DNA from: Rhodovarius crocodyli
GTDB lineage: Bacteria; Pseudomonadota; Alphaproteobacteria; Acetobacterales; Acetobacteraceae
Direction of reading: 5' to 3'
DNA length: 64,000 bases
NCBI GenBank assembly: GCA_945901085.1
Contig: CAMDJV010000009.1
Location: forward strand, 1-64,000
Positions 26,077 through 32,958 of the stretch are shown here, piece after piece (the stretch's first letter is position 1; every line of letters starts with the position of its first letter). The position numbers and the translations under genes were made by a program. A model generated the notes under the pieces. The model made no database searches, was not told the DNA's origin, and saw nothing but the letters and a program-made list of their open reading frames with translations.

Positions 26077-27092
26077 ACTCACCGATAGACGTCGCCGAGG
26101 CGGTGCTGGCGCGCTTCCGCCGCATCGCCTTCTTCGAGGCGGTGGATATGCTGGGCCATTCGGCAGAGCCGCCGATACTGCGTTTTCGCGCCGCCGCCAC
26201 GCTGGGCTTCCCAGCCCATGAGATCGCCTCAGTCCAGTGGGAGGCGGGGCTGGAGGAGGGGCGGCGCCTCACCCTGACTGTGCCCTTCCTCGGGCTATAC
26301 GGCCCGGCCTCGCCGCTGGCCAGCTTCTATACAGAACGGCTGTTGGGCCGCGATCAGGCTGGCCAAAATCTGCAGGACTTTCTCGACATCTTCAATCATG
26401 TCGCCATCGGCCTGCTGCTGCGGGTGCGCGGCCGCGCGCGCGCGCTGCTGGAGCCCGGTGCGGCCTGGCGGCAGGGCGGCCGTTTGTTGCAACCGCAGCT
26501 GCGAGGCGCCGGCGCCGCCACCGCGCAAGGTCGCGCGGCGCGCCACCTCTACCGGCTGGGTGGTCTGCCCGCGCTCAGCGAGGCAGCGGCGGCGCCACAG
26601 GGGCCAGATGCCGCAAAATTGCTGGCCATGGCCGGCCTGCTCGCCTTCCGACGCGGCACGGCAGGCGAGATGGAGGCGGCGATCAGCCTCTATCTCGGCG
26701 GCGTGAGCGCGAAAGTGGAGCAATGGCAGCCACGGTCGGTGCGGCTGCCCGATGCGCAGCTAAGCAGACTAGGCCGGACTGCGACCAAGCTGGGCTCGCT
26801 GGTGATGGGGCGCGGCGCGATCGACCCGGGCGGCGGCATTCGGCTGCGGCTGGAGGGGCTGGATGCCCTCCAGCGTGCGGCGCTGCTGCCGGGTACGCAT
26901 GGACATGCTCGACTGGCAGCACTGCTCCGTAAGCTTTCGCCGCCGGCCCTCAATGTCGAACTGATCCTACAGGGGCCCGACCCCGCCCCCTTCCGCCTGG
27001 GCCAGCTCGGAGCCCGGTTGGGGCTGACAAGCCGGATCGGTGGTGTATTGCAATCGGGCGAAGTGCGCTGCCGCGCCTTCGCGCCGTCATAG
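26073..27092 (+). CDS. tssG: TssG baseplate protein
   Basis: A 339-residue TssG/ImpH/VasB-family protein. Family marks are IAFFEAVDML, LRFRAAATLGFPAHEIASV, PFLGLYGPASPLASFYTE and LQDFLDIFNHVAIGLLLR. It starts with GTG in a GTGA overlap with tssF and is the last tss gene of the rightward operon. Nothing like clpV follows it. Confidence 0.94.
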   Translation: MNSPIDVAEAVLARFRRIAFFEAVDMLGHSAEPPILRFRAAATLGFPAHEIASVQWEAGLEEGRRLTLTVPFLGLYGPASPLASFYTERLLGRDQAGQNLQDFLDIFNHVAIGLLLRVRGRARALLEPGAAWRQGGRLLQPQLRGAGAATAQGRAARHLYRLGGLPALSEAAAAPQGPDAAKLLAMAGLLAFRRGTAGEMEAAISLYLGGVSAKVEQWQPRSVRLPDAQLSRLGRTATKLGSLVMGRGAIDPGGGIRLRLEGLDALQRAALLPGTHGHARLAALLRKLSPPALNVELILQGPDPAPFRLGQLGARLGLTSRIGGVLQSGEVRCRAFAPS

Positions 27093-27247
27093 GCCAACTC
27101 CAGTTGGCCATTATCACCGTGGTGACCAAGCCGGCTCCGGCACAGGAGAAGCTTATCCGCAGCGGCCCCCATACGTGCTCCGCGTAACACAGAGATTGAA
27201 CCACAACGGGCCGAGCCAGCGCGATAGCGGATTTGGTCTGCAGCCTA

Positions 27248-27294
27248 GAGCATCATCCGTTCAAACGGACTCGTTTGAGCGGATAAAGATGCTC
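27248..27294. repeat. Palindromic element downstream of tssG
   Basis: A left arm GAGCATCATCCGTTCAAACG (27248-27267) pairs with a right arm CGTTTGAGCGGATAAAGATGCTC (27272-27294), with one mismatch and a three-base bulge. It looks like a dispersed REP-type or small mobile palindrome rather than a terminator, because no T-tract follows. Confidence 0.6.
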
Positions 27295-27308
27295 GGCAAA
27301 CAAAAGCT

Positions 27309-27350
27309 TAGAGCCTGTGCAGTGAGCCGAGGCGAACGGAACAGGCTCTA
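27309..27350. repeat. Ten-base inverted repeat at the transglutaminase stop
   Basis: A perfect stem TAGAGCCTGT (27309-27318) and ACAGGCTCTA (27341-27350) with a 22-base loop. The right arm includes the stop codon of the leftward transglutaminase-like gene. It may end transcription from that gene or be part of the same palindromic insertion as the element 15 bases away. Confidence 0.6.
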
Positions 27351-28124
27351 GGCCGGGGTGATGGTGATGCGGCTGGCCAGGACATGCCGGCAGGGGGGGC
27401 CGGAGCACCCACCGCGAACCACCGGCACGCCCTGCTGATCGGGCGCAAAGCCCAGCACGATCCGCGGGCCCGAGGGCAAGACGGAATCGAATTGCAGCCA
27501 GCCCTGACCGTCGAACCAAGCGGCAAACCAGGCATGCAGAGCAACCTCGGCGCTGGCCCCAGGCGCGTAGCCCAGCATATAGCGTGCGGGCACGCCGCGG
27601 GCCTGCAGCGAGGCGACGGCCAGCCGGGCGACATCCTGGCAAGCGCCACGACTGGCGGTGAGCAGCGCCTCGATCGGCGTTCCCACCGCAGTGACTGCAG
27701 GGTCATAGGCGAAGTCGCGCGCCAGGCCAGCGGTCAGGCGGGCGACGGCGCCGGGGCCGGGCGCGTGATCGGGTAGGAATTTCGCCGCCCAGGACCACAG
27801 CGAGGACGGCCGCCGCGTGGCCTCGAGCGGGGCGGTGACCTCCGCAGTATCCGGTGGCGTGTGGTCCGGCAGGTCCAGGCATTCCAGCCGACTTTCCGCG
27901 CACATCTTGATCCGCCTCACCGGCCCGGCCAGGGTAAGCCTGTCGCGCTCATTGCCCAATGCGTCGGTGCCGGCTGCGATGGCAGCACCCGCACAGGCCA
28001 AATCAGCGGAATGCACGACCTGGCCGGGCATGGCGCGGGGCCGCAACAATGCATCGATGGTACAGTCAAGACGAGGGCTCTCGAAGCTGTATTCAAGCTC
28101 ATGACGCACCAACCAGTGTCCCAT
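27348..28124 (-). CDS. Transglutaminase-like cysteine protease family protein
   Basis: A 258-residue protein with an N-terminal bacterial transglutaminase-like beta domain and a C-terminal transglutaminase core. The expected catalytic triad is visible: Cys162 in RGACQDVARLAV, His197 in ALHAWFAAW and Asp213 in LQFDS. Such proteins act as proteases or amidases and often sit in operons with alpha-E or circularly permuted ATP-grasp proteins, which are absent here. There is no signal peptide. The gene is isolated between the T6SS and an insertion-sequence scar and is flanked downstream by two palindromes. Confidence 0.88.
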   Translation of the reverse strand: MGHWLVRHELEYSFESPRLDCTIDALLRPRAMPGQVVHSADLACAGAAIAAGTDALGNERDRLTLAGPVRRIKMCAESRLECLDLPDHTPPDTAEVTAPLEATRRPSSLWSWAAKFLPDHAPGPGAVARLTAGLARDFAYDPAVTAVGTPIEALLTASRGACQDVARLAVASLQARGVPARYMLGYAPGASAEVALHAWFAAWFDGQGWLQFDSVLPSGPRIVLGFAPDQQGVPVVRGGCSGPPCRHVLASRITITPA

Positions 28125-28207
28125 TGCAGCTCTCCGACATCTTCAGGGATCTTTCTAGCCTAGGGATTTATATTTTGGCAGGCTGTGGCTCGGGATGGCA
28201 GCGTATC

Positions 28208-28261
28208 ATGGCGGGTAAGCGGTCGAGATATTCGGCAGAGTTTAGGCGAAGTTGGCTCTAG
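28208..28261 (+). mobile_element. IS3-family OrfA start, truncated
   Basis: A 17-codon frame begins MAGKRSRYSAEF, the typical start of an IS3-group OrfA transposase (MAGKR-x-RYSAEFK), and then runs into unrelated sequence and a TAG stop. Only the first 12 codons match the family, so this is the stub of an element cut off by later insertion or deletion. Confidence 0.6.
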
Positions 28262-28264
28262 CAG

Positions 28265-28594
28265 TCTGTCGGATTCCCAGCGGCCCTGAAATCGGCGAAT
28301 CCGCTGGGCATGACAACATTCATTGCATTCAGCCGGGACCAGGCGTTCCTGCTGCCGGCGGATGACGTTGCTCACTTCGTGTTGGAGGCGGTAAAGCGGC
28401 TGCCGCTGAGCGCCTTCGCGGCGCGTGCGATCTGCGGTGGCAAGGCGCAGTATCATCCACGGCTGATGCTGGCGCTGCTGATCTACAGCTACGCCAACGG
28501 CATCTTCTCCTCCCGCCGTATTGAACGGGCGACCCATCGCGACATCGGCGTGCGCTACGTGGTGGCGAACCTGCACCCCGACCACGACACCATC
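28265..28594 (+). mobile_element. IS1182-type transposase, 5' part only
   Basis: From about CAGTCTGTCGGATTCCCAGC (28262-28281, a plausible left terminal repeat) to codon 95 of the following frame, the sequence matches the N-terminus of IS1182-family transposases ([63 protein letters not shown]). About nine residues normally found after LLPAD are missing. The catalytic DDE part is absent. Confidence 0.7.
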
Positions 28595-29137
28595 GCCAAG
28601 CTGCCTCTGGCCAAGGACATCGATGACTTCGTCTTTGACGGCACGCCGATCAACGAGACGTTGGTGCGCGACCTCGCGGGCGGAAACTTCCTGGCGCACC
28701 AGCGCAATGTCGTGCTGGTTGGCGGCACGGGGACGGGCAAGACGCACCTGGCAATCGCAATCGCCAGGTCCTGCATCCGTGGCGGGGTGCGAGGCCGCTA
28801 TTTCAACGTGGTGGACCTAGTGAACCGGTCGGAGGCGGAGGGGCGCGCGGGCCGCCAGGGCCGGATGGCGGAGTATCTCGGCCGGATGGATTTCGTGGTG
28901 CTGGACGAGCTGGGTTACCTGCCATTCGCGCAATCGAGCGGGCAGTTGCTGTTCCACCTGATCAGCCGCCTCTTCGAGCAGACCTCGGTGATCGTCACGA
29001 CCAATCTGGCGTTCGGCGAATGGCCGAGCGTGTTTGGCGACGCGAAGATGACGACGGCGCTGCTCGACCGGCTGACGCATCACGGCGACATCGTCGAGAC
29101 CGGCAATGAGAGCTGGCGGTTCAAGAACCGGGTGTGA
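28310..29137 (+). CDS. Chimeric ORF: IS1182 transposase N-terminus fused to IS21 IstB
   Basis: A 275-codon uninterrupted frame. Codons 1-95 are the DNA-binding N-terminus of an IS1182-type transposase; codons about 97-275 are nearly all of an IS21-type IstB helper ATPase, starting at [20 protein letters not shown]. The Walker [10 protein letters not shown] is at about 138-146, Walker B is [11 protein letters not shown], and the C-terminus [16 protein letters not shown] is intact. The first part of IstB is missing. No IstA gene accompanies it. The joint keeps the reading frame, so the product could be made, but it is most simply a by-product of IS recombination. Confidence 0.85.
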   Translation: MTTFIAFSRDQAFLLPADDVAHFVLEAVKRLPLSAFAARAICGGKAQYHPRLMLALLIYSYANGIFSSRRIERATHRDIGVRYVVANLHPDHDTIAKLPLAKDIDDFVFDGTPINETLVRDLAGGNFLAHQRNVVLVGGTGTGKTHLAIAIARSCIRGGVRGRYFNVVDLVNRSEAEGRAGRQGRMAEYLGRMDFVVLDELGYLPFAQSSGQLLFHLISRLFEQTSVIVTTNLAFGEWPSVFGDAKMTTALLDRLTHHGDIVETGNESWRFKNRV

Positions 29138-29248
29138 AGGAGGGCCGGCCCACGGTATCGCCCGCCGCTACGCCTACGGCTCCGCGCTGGGCGATACCGT
29201 GGGTCGATGAACGCTGGAAAGGGGGTCCTTTTCGGGCGCCGATTGACA
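28595..29248 (+). mobile_element. IS21-type remnant (istB and right end)
   Basis: The istB segment is followed by a palindrome (29149-29203) and a probable right end. Read on the - strand the end begins TGTCAATCGGCGCCCGAAAA (29248 leftwards), with the TG terminus usual for IS21 elements. The left end and istA are gone. The element lies against a broken porin gene, which it probably interrupted. Confidence 0.65.
29149..29203. repeat. Perfect 15-base inverted repeat after istB
   Basis: CCCACGGTATCGCCC (29149-29163) and GGGCGATACCGTGGG (29189-29203) are exact reverse complements separated by 25 bases. It begins about ten bases after the istB stop and within the IS21 remnant, so it is probably part of that element. 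Confidence 0.75.
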
Positions 29249-29541
29249 GTCTCAGAGAGAAGCTCGGCCAGTTCATGAATTGGGTGCGCGCGTCTCGGCT
29301 GTCGCGATTGTTGTCAAACACATCAACTGCGGCCCATTTTCCGGCGGTGATGACCAATCGGCGAGGGCTATATCAGCCTGAGAGTTGATTGGTCTCGGTG
29401 GCGATGAAAACCCCTTCGCCATCAAGGTCGATAGTCTGCCGCAGAAAGGCTCGGGCGATGTATTCCCGCAGTCAAGACAGGCCGAGCCCTGGCGGCGGCG
29501 GCCATTGCCAGCAGACACGCCACTTGCAGCACACGCAGCAT
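29249..29541 (-). pseudogene. Degraded carbohydrate-porin (OprB-like) gene
   Basis: On the - strand an ATG at 29541 opens a signal-peptide-like MLRVLQVACLLAMAAAARA. A shift of frame then gives REYIARAFLRQTIDLDGEG, ATETNQLSG, an in-frame TGA, and RRLVITAGKWAAVDVFDNN followed by RTQFMNW. The last blocks resemble the barrel strands of OprB-type carbohydrate porins (VTAGKxxxxDxFDxNxxxxDxRTQFMNW). The frame then runs into the IS21 end at 29248. A frameshift, a stop and an IS junction show that it is dead. The family assignment rests on these short motifs only. Confidence 0.55.
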
Positions 29542-29606
29542 TTGGCGCCGGTCCGAGAAACGAAATATCACCTACAGCGCGGCATCGGCCAGCTGCGCTG
29601 GCCGCG
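29542..29606. other. Short spacer between the porin remnant and grpE
   Basis: These 65 bases follow the grpE stop and hold no gene. I see no terminator-like hairpin with a T-tract. Together with the porin remnant and the IS21 end, the stretch 29138-29606 is without a working gene. Confidence 0.6.
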
Positions 29607-30179
29607 TCACGCCGCGTCTGGCTTCGCCTCACCTGCCGCCACCACCACCATGGCTGGCTTCAGCAACCGCCCATTCAGCGTCCAGGCTGCGCTCCAGGCC
29701 TGAATCACGGTGCCTGGCGCCACGCCTTCCGGTGCGGGCTGCTCGGCCATCGCCTGATGCAGTTCGGGGTTGAAGGCCTCGCCCGAAGGATCCTTGCGGG
29801 AGACGCCATTGCGCTCAAGGATCACCCAAAAACTCTTCTCCACCCCCTCGAAGCCGCCGCGCAGTTTTGTCAGCAACTCAGGCTCCGCCTCGCTGGAGGC
29901 TGGCAGGGCGGCAAGGCCACGGCGGAGGTTTTCCGCCGCCTCCACCACGTCGGCGGCGAATTTCTGCACCGCATAGGCCCGTGCATCGGTCACCTCACGC
30001 GCGGCGCGGGCGCGCACATTCTGCGTCTCGGCCTCCGCGCGCAGCCATTTGTCGCGCATGATGTTCAGCTCTTCCGCCAGCAATTGGAAACGCTGTTCGA
30101 GGCTCATCTCCTGCGCCTCGGCCTGCGCCTCAGGCGCGGCTTCAGCTTGTTGGTCGGGCGTTGGGGTCTGTTCGGTCAT
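29607..30179 (-). CDS. grpE: GrpE nucleotide exchange factor
   Basis: A 190-residue GrpE, which drives ADP release from DnaK in the heat-shock chaperone cycle. The long N-terminal coiled helix (QRFQLLAEELNIMRDKWLRAEAETQNVRAR) is followed by the beta domain with AFNPELHQAM and the usual GTVIQ--GW/L--RLLKPA-V pattern near the end. Neither dnaK nor dnaJ is in the window. An RpoH-like promoter lies about 60 bases upstream and is copied, with the first 40 codons, at the neighbouring 66-codon gene. Confidence 0.96.
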   Translation of the reverse strand: MTEQTPTPDQQAEAAPEAQAEAQEMSLEQRFQLLAEELNIMRDKWLRAEAETQNVRARAAREVTDARAYAVQKFAADVVEAAENLRRGLAALPASSEAEPELLTKLRGGFEGVEKSFWVILERNGVSRKDPSGEAFNPELHQAMAEQPAPEGVAPGTVIQAWSAAWTLNGRLLKPAMVVVAAGEAKPDAA

Positions 30180-30273
30180 GCGTGCTGTCTAGGTCCTTGA
30201 AGGGTCCGCGCGCGCCCAGGAGGGCGAAATATGGGCCGTCACCTAGGCGGCGAGGGGGGCCGCCGCAAGTCTC
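30177..30273 (-). repeat. Duplicated block A: grpE promoter and leader
   Basis: The grpE leader, including GGCGCGCGCGGACCCTTCAAG and AGCACGC just before the ATG, is repeated in direct orientation at 30493-30589. The similarity goes on into the first 40 codons of grpE and the 66-codon gene. Confidence 0.8.
30241..30273 (-). promoter_or_regulatory. RpoH-like (heat-shock) promoter of grpE
   Basis: On the - strand TGAGACTTGCGG is followed, 18 bases after CTTG, by CCTAGGT. This fits the alphaproteobacterial heat-shock pattern (CTTG, then CCTATNT) with one -10 mismatch. The same core is conserved in the duplicated region at 30557-30589 although the sequence between promoter and gene has diverged, which supports function. 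Confidence 0.5.
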
Positions 30274-30294
30274 AAGCCCCGTTCTTATACTCTT

Positions 30295-30495
30295 TCAGGG
30301 GAATAGGCGCTGCACGCGGCTCAGCAATTCGCTCATGTCGCGCCCCTCGGCTGCTGGCTCCTCGGTGCCGGGCGCAACTTCACGCATCGCGCTCAACTCT
30401 TCCGCCAGCCGCTGCAGGCGCTGCTCCAGGGTCATCTCCTGGCCCTCGGCAGTGGTCTGGGGTTGCTGGTCAGGTGTGGGGGTCTGGTCGGTCAT
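30295..30495 (-). CDS. 66-residue mosaic protein with a GrpE-like N-terminus
   Basis: It begins MTDQTPTPDQQ and EMTLEQRLQRLAEELSAMRE, close copies of the GrpE N-terminus (MTEQTPTPDQQ, EMSLEQRFQLLAEELNIMRD), but lacks the rest of GrpE. Its last 15 residues, RDMSELLSRVQRLFP, match the end of the secreted protein encoded just upstream (NDLRDLLGRVLRILP), and the DNA around the two stops is also alike. It has a copy of the RpoH-like promoter and leader. It could be a small coiled-coil protein able to pair with the GrpE helix, or an unused by-product of duplication. The frame is intact. Confidence 0.6.
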   Translation of the reverse strand: MTDQTPTPDQQPQTTAEGQEMTLEQRLQRLAEELSAMREVAPGTEEPAAEGRDMSELLSRVQRLFP

Positions 30496-30589
30496 GCGTG
30501 CTATCCAGGTGCTTGAAGGGTCCGCGCGCGCCTAAGTGGGCCGGTCATCGCCCTCCACCTAGGCGGCGAGCGGGCCGGCTGCAAGTCTC
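30493..30589 (-). repeat. Duplicated block B: copy of the grpE promoter and leader
   Basis: This direct repeat of 30177-30273 lies ahead of the 66-codon gene. The -35 core (TGAGACTTGC), the -10 core (CCTAGGT) and their spacing are kept, as are GGCGCGCGCGGACCCTTCAAG and AGCACGC before the ATG; the stretch in between differs. Confidence 0.8.
30557..30589 (-). promoter_or_regulatory. RpoH-like promoter of the 66-codon gene
   Basis: A copy of the grpE promoter: TGAGACTTGCAG, then CCTAGGT at the same distance. If active it would place the small gene under the same heat-shock control as grpE. Confidence 0.45.
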
Positions 30590-30610
30590 ATCCGTCATGC
30601 CCGCCATGCT

Positions 30611-31228
30611 TCAGGGCAAAATACGCAATACGCGGCCCAGCAAGTCACGCAGATCATTGCCCTCGGGGGCGGGCTGCTGGGGGCTGGCCGGAATTTGCCG
30701 CCGCAGCGCGGCCATGGCGTCACGCGTGCGCTCGAGGCGCAACTCCGTGGGCTCGGTTGTGCTGCCAACGCCGCCGCCGAGGCTGCTGACGCGCACCAAT
30801 AGCCGCTCGGCGGTGGCGAAATCGCGCTCGATGGCAGCCGCCTCGCCGGCGCTGGGGAAGCAGGCCAGGCTGCGTCCCTCCAGCGCGCAGGCCATCTCGA
30901 ACATGGCGCTGGTGCCAAAGCGCATTTGCACCCGGCCGGTCAGCGCCAGCAATCCGCGCGAGGCACCATCGAGGCCCAGATCGCGGGCGGTGACCACGGG
31001 CACCAGCCGCCCGCCGCGGTCCTGAATTTCCAAGGCAAGGCCCGCGGCATTGGCAAGGCCCGTTCCCGGCCGCTCCACCCAGTCGCGATGGCGAAGCTGG
31101 CAGGCGGCGCGGTCGGTCATCCGGTCGGTCACGCAGCCCAGGCGCCAGGTGCCGATCTCCTCGGCCACCGGCAGTTGGGCTGCCACCGGCCCGGTCATCA
31201 GCGCTAGAATGGCAAGGGTGACGCGCAT
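30611..31228 (-). CDS. Secreted protein of unknown function, possibly IalB-like
   Basis: A 205-residue protein with a Sec signal peptide (MRVTLAILALMTGPVAAQ, cut after AAQ or AAQLP). The mature part has paired cysteines in the segment WRLGCVTDR-x-ACQLRHRDW and again in ACALEGRSLACF, a layout like the invasion-associated IalB family, but the match is weak. The C-terminus is helical and ends DLLGRVLRILP, shared with the 66-codon gene. The ATG at 31228 has GGGAG seven bases upstream. It is divergent from the aldo/keto reductase gene, 15 bases away. Confidence 0.75.
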   Translation of the reverse strand: MRVTLAILALMTGPVAAQLPVAEEIGTWRLGCVTDRMTDRAACQLRHRDWVERPGTGLANAAGLALEIQDRGGRLVPVVTARDLGLDGASRGLLALTGRVQMRFGTSAMFEMACALEGRSLACFPSAGEAAAIERDFATAERLLVRVSSLGGGVGSTTEPTELRLERTRDAMAALRRQIPASPQQPAPEGNDLRDLLGRVLRILP

Positions 31229-31243
31229 AGGGAGCTCCCGCAG

Positions 31244-32065
31244 ATGCAGATGGTGACATGGCCGAATGGCAGCCTGGTGCCGGCCCTGGGTCAGGGCACG
31301 TGGAAAATGGGGGAGGATAGGGGCCGCCGGCAAGGGGAGATCGCCGCTTTGCGGGCTGGGCTTGATGAAGGCCTGTCGTTGATCGACACCGCCGAGATGT
31401 ATGGCGAGGGCGCGGCCGAGGAGGTGGTGGCCGAGGCCATGGCCGGAAGGCGGGATGAGGTGTTTCTCGTCTCCAAGGTTTATCCGCACAATGCCTCGCC
31501 GACCCGCCTGCCGCAGGCGCTGGCGAGGAGTCTGAAACGGCTGAAGACCGATGTGCTCGATTGCTACCTGCTGCATTGGCGCGGTGCTGTGCCCCTGGCC
31601 GATACGGCGGCGACGATGGAGCGGATGCGCGAGGCGGGCCATATCCGCTCCTGGGGCGTCTCCAACCTCGATGTCGATGACATGGAGGCGTTGGACCGGC
31701 CGGATTGCGCCACCAATCAGGTGCTGCTGAATCTGGCTGAGCGTGGCCCCGAATTTGAACTTCAGCCCTGGATGCAGGCGCGCTCCATGCCGCTGATGGC
31801 CTATTCGCCGCTCGGCCAGGGGCCGCTGCTGCTCCACCCCGCGCTGGTTGGGGTGGCCCGGCGGCTGGGTGCTACGCCGGCGCAGGTGGCGCTGGCCTGG
31901 TGCCTCAGCCGGCCTGGCGTGGTGGCCATTCCCAAAACCGGCGATGCGGCACGGGTGCGGCAGAATGCGGCGGCGCGGCAGTTGCAGCTTTCGGCCGAGG
32001 ATCATGCGGGCCTGGATGCGGCATTTCCCCCGCCCCGGCGCAAGCGGCCGCTGGCCATGCTGTGA
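31244..32065 (+). CDS. Aldo/keto reductase
   Basis: A 273-residue NAD(P)H-dependent oxidoreductase of the AKR superfamily (TIM barrel). The catalytic tetrad is visible: Asp and Tyr in LIDTAEMYGEGAAEE, Lys in LVSKVYP, and His in DCYLLHWRG. The cofactor-binding end has VVAIPKTGDAARVRQNAAA. The substrate cannot be told from sequence. It shares a 15-base divergent gap with the secreted-protein gene, and the promoter must therefore overlap one of the two coding regions. Confidence 0.92.
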   Translation: MQMVTWPNGSLVPALGQGTWKMGEDRGRRQGEIAALRAGLDEGLSLIDTAEMYGEGAAEEVVAEAMAGRRDEVFLVSKVYPHNASPTRLPQALARSLKRLKTDVLDCYLLHWRGAVPLADTAATMERMREAGHIRSWGVSNLDVDDMEALDRPDCATNQVLLNLAERGPEFELQPWMQARSMPLMAYSPLGQGPLLLHPALVGVARRLGATPAQVALAWCLSRPGVVAIPKTGDAARVRQNAAARQLQLSAEDHAGLDAAFPPPRRKRPLAML

Positions 32066-32105
32066 TCGCGCTTGCGAAGTTTCGCCAGAGCGCCAGAATC
32101 GCCCC

Positions 32106-32798
32106 ATGGACCCTGATCACGGCTTTGCCGCCCGCTGCCTTTTCCGCGCCGCTTCAGCCTCCACCCTCGCTACCCAGGGTGATGGCCAGCCCTTTGCCAG
32201 CCTGGTCACCCATGCCATGGCCGCCGATGGCGCGTTGCTGCTCTGGCTCTCCACCCTCTCCCAGCACACCAGGCAATTGGCGCGCGAACCGCGCTGCGCC
32301 CTGATGGCGCAAGGCCAGCCCGCCAGCCCCAACCCGCAGACAGCGCCGCGCGCCACCATCACCGGCCTGGCGGAACAGATTGAAGACCCCGCCCTGAAGG
32401 CGCGCTGGCTGGCGCGGCACCCGTATGCCGCGCTCTATGCCGATTTTGGTGATTTCGGCCTATGGCGTGTGGTGCCGCAATCGGGGCTGCTGGTGGGTGG
32501 CTTCGCCGCCGCGCATAGGCTGCGCGGGGCTGATCTGGCACCCGATGCCGCTGCGGTGGCCGCGCTGGCCGCGGCCGAGGACGATATCATCACCCATGTG
32601 AATGCCGACCATCCCCAGACCCTGGCATTGCTGGGGGGCAGTGATGCCGGCTGGCGCATGGTGGCGCTGGATTGCGACGGCTTTGACATGGCGGCGGGTG
32701 ATTTGGTGCAGCGCCACGCCTTTGCCAGCCCGGTGGCCGATGCCGATGGCGTGCGCCGCGCCCTGATCCTTGCTGCCCGGGCAGCGCGCGCGCAGTAA
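32106..32798 (+). CDS. HugZ-like pyridoxamine-phosphate-oxidase-fold protein
   Basis: A 230-residue protein with an N-terminal split-barrel FMN/heme-binding domain (residues about 5-145: QPFASLVTHAMAADGALLLWLSTLSQHTRQL) and a C-terminal DUF2470 domain (EDDIITHVNADHPQTLALLG). Proteins of this layout include heme-degrading HugZ and related flavin-free enzymes. The start is ATG 32106; the frame extends further back over the reductase gene but without support. Heme use is an inference from domain order. Confidence 0.85.
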   Translation: MDPDHGFAARCLFRAASASTLATQGDGQPFASLVTHAMAADGALLLWLSTLSQHTRQLAREPRCALMAQGQPASPNPQTAPRATITGLAEQIEDPALKARWLARHPYAALYADFGDFGLWRVVPQSGLLVGGFAAAHRLRGADLAPDAAAVAALAAAEDDIITHVNADHPQTLALLGGSDAGWRMVALDCDGFDMAAGDLVQRHAFASPVADADGVRRALILAARAARAQ

Positions 32799-32958
32799 CC
32801 GTTTCGGTCCCGATTTTGTGCGCTGCACGCGACGAATACTGCCGCCGGTAAGATTGACCATTGTGAAGCCGCAGCCGTAATTCCGCCCAGAAGCGGGCCT
32901 AATGCCCCCGCCTTTGTCGGGACCGGGGTCCCGCCCCGCAGATTGGAGAATTGCTTTT

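Noticed and set aside
29134-29388. An 84-codon + strand frame across the IS21 end.
   Set aside because: It spans the IS palindrome, the IS end and the porin remnant, with no family match; the porin motifs are on the opposite strand.
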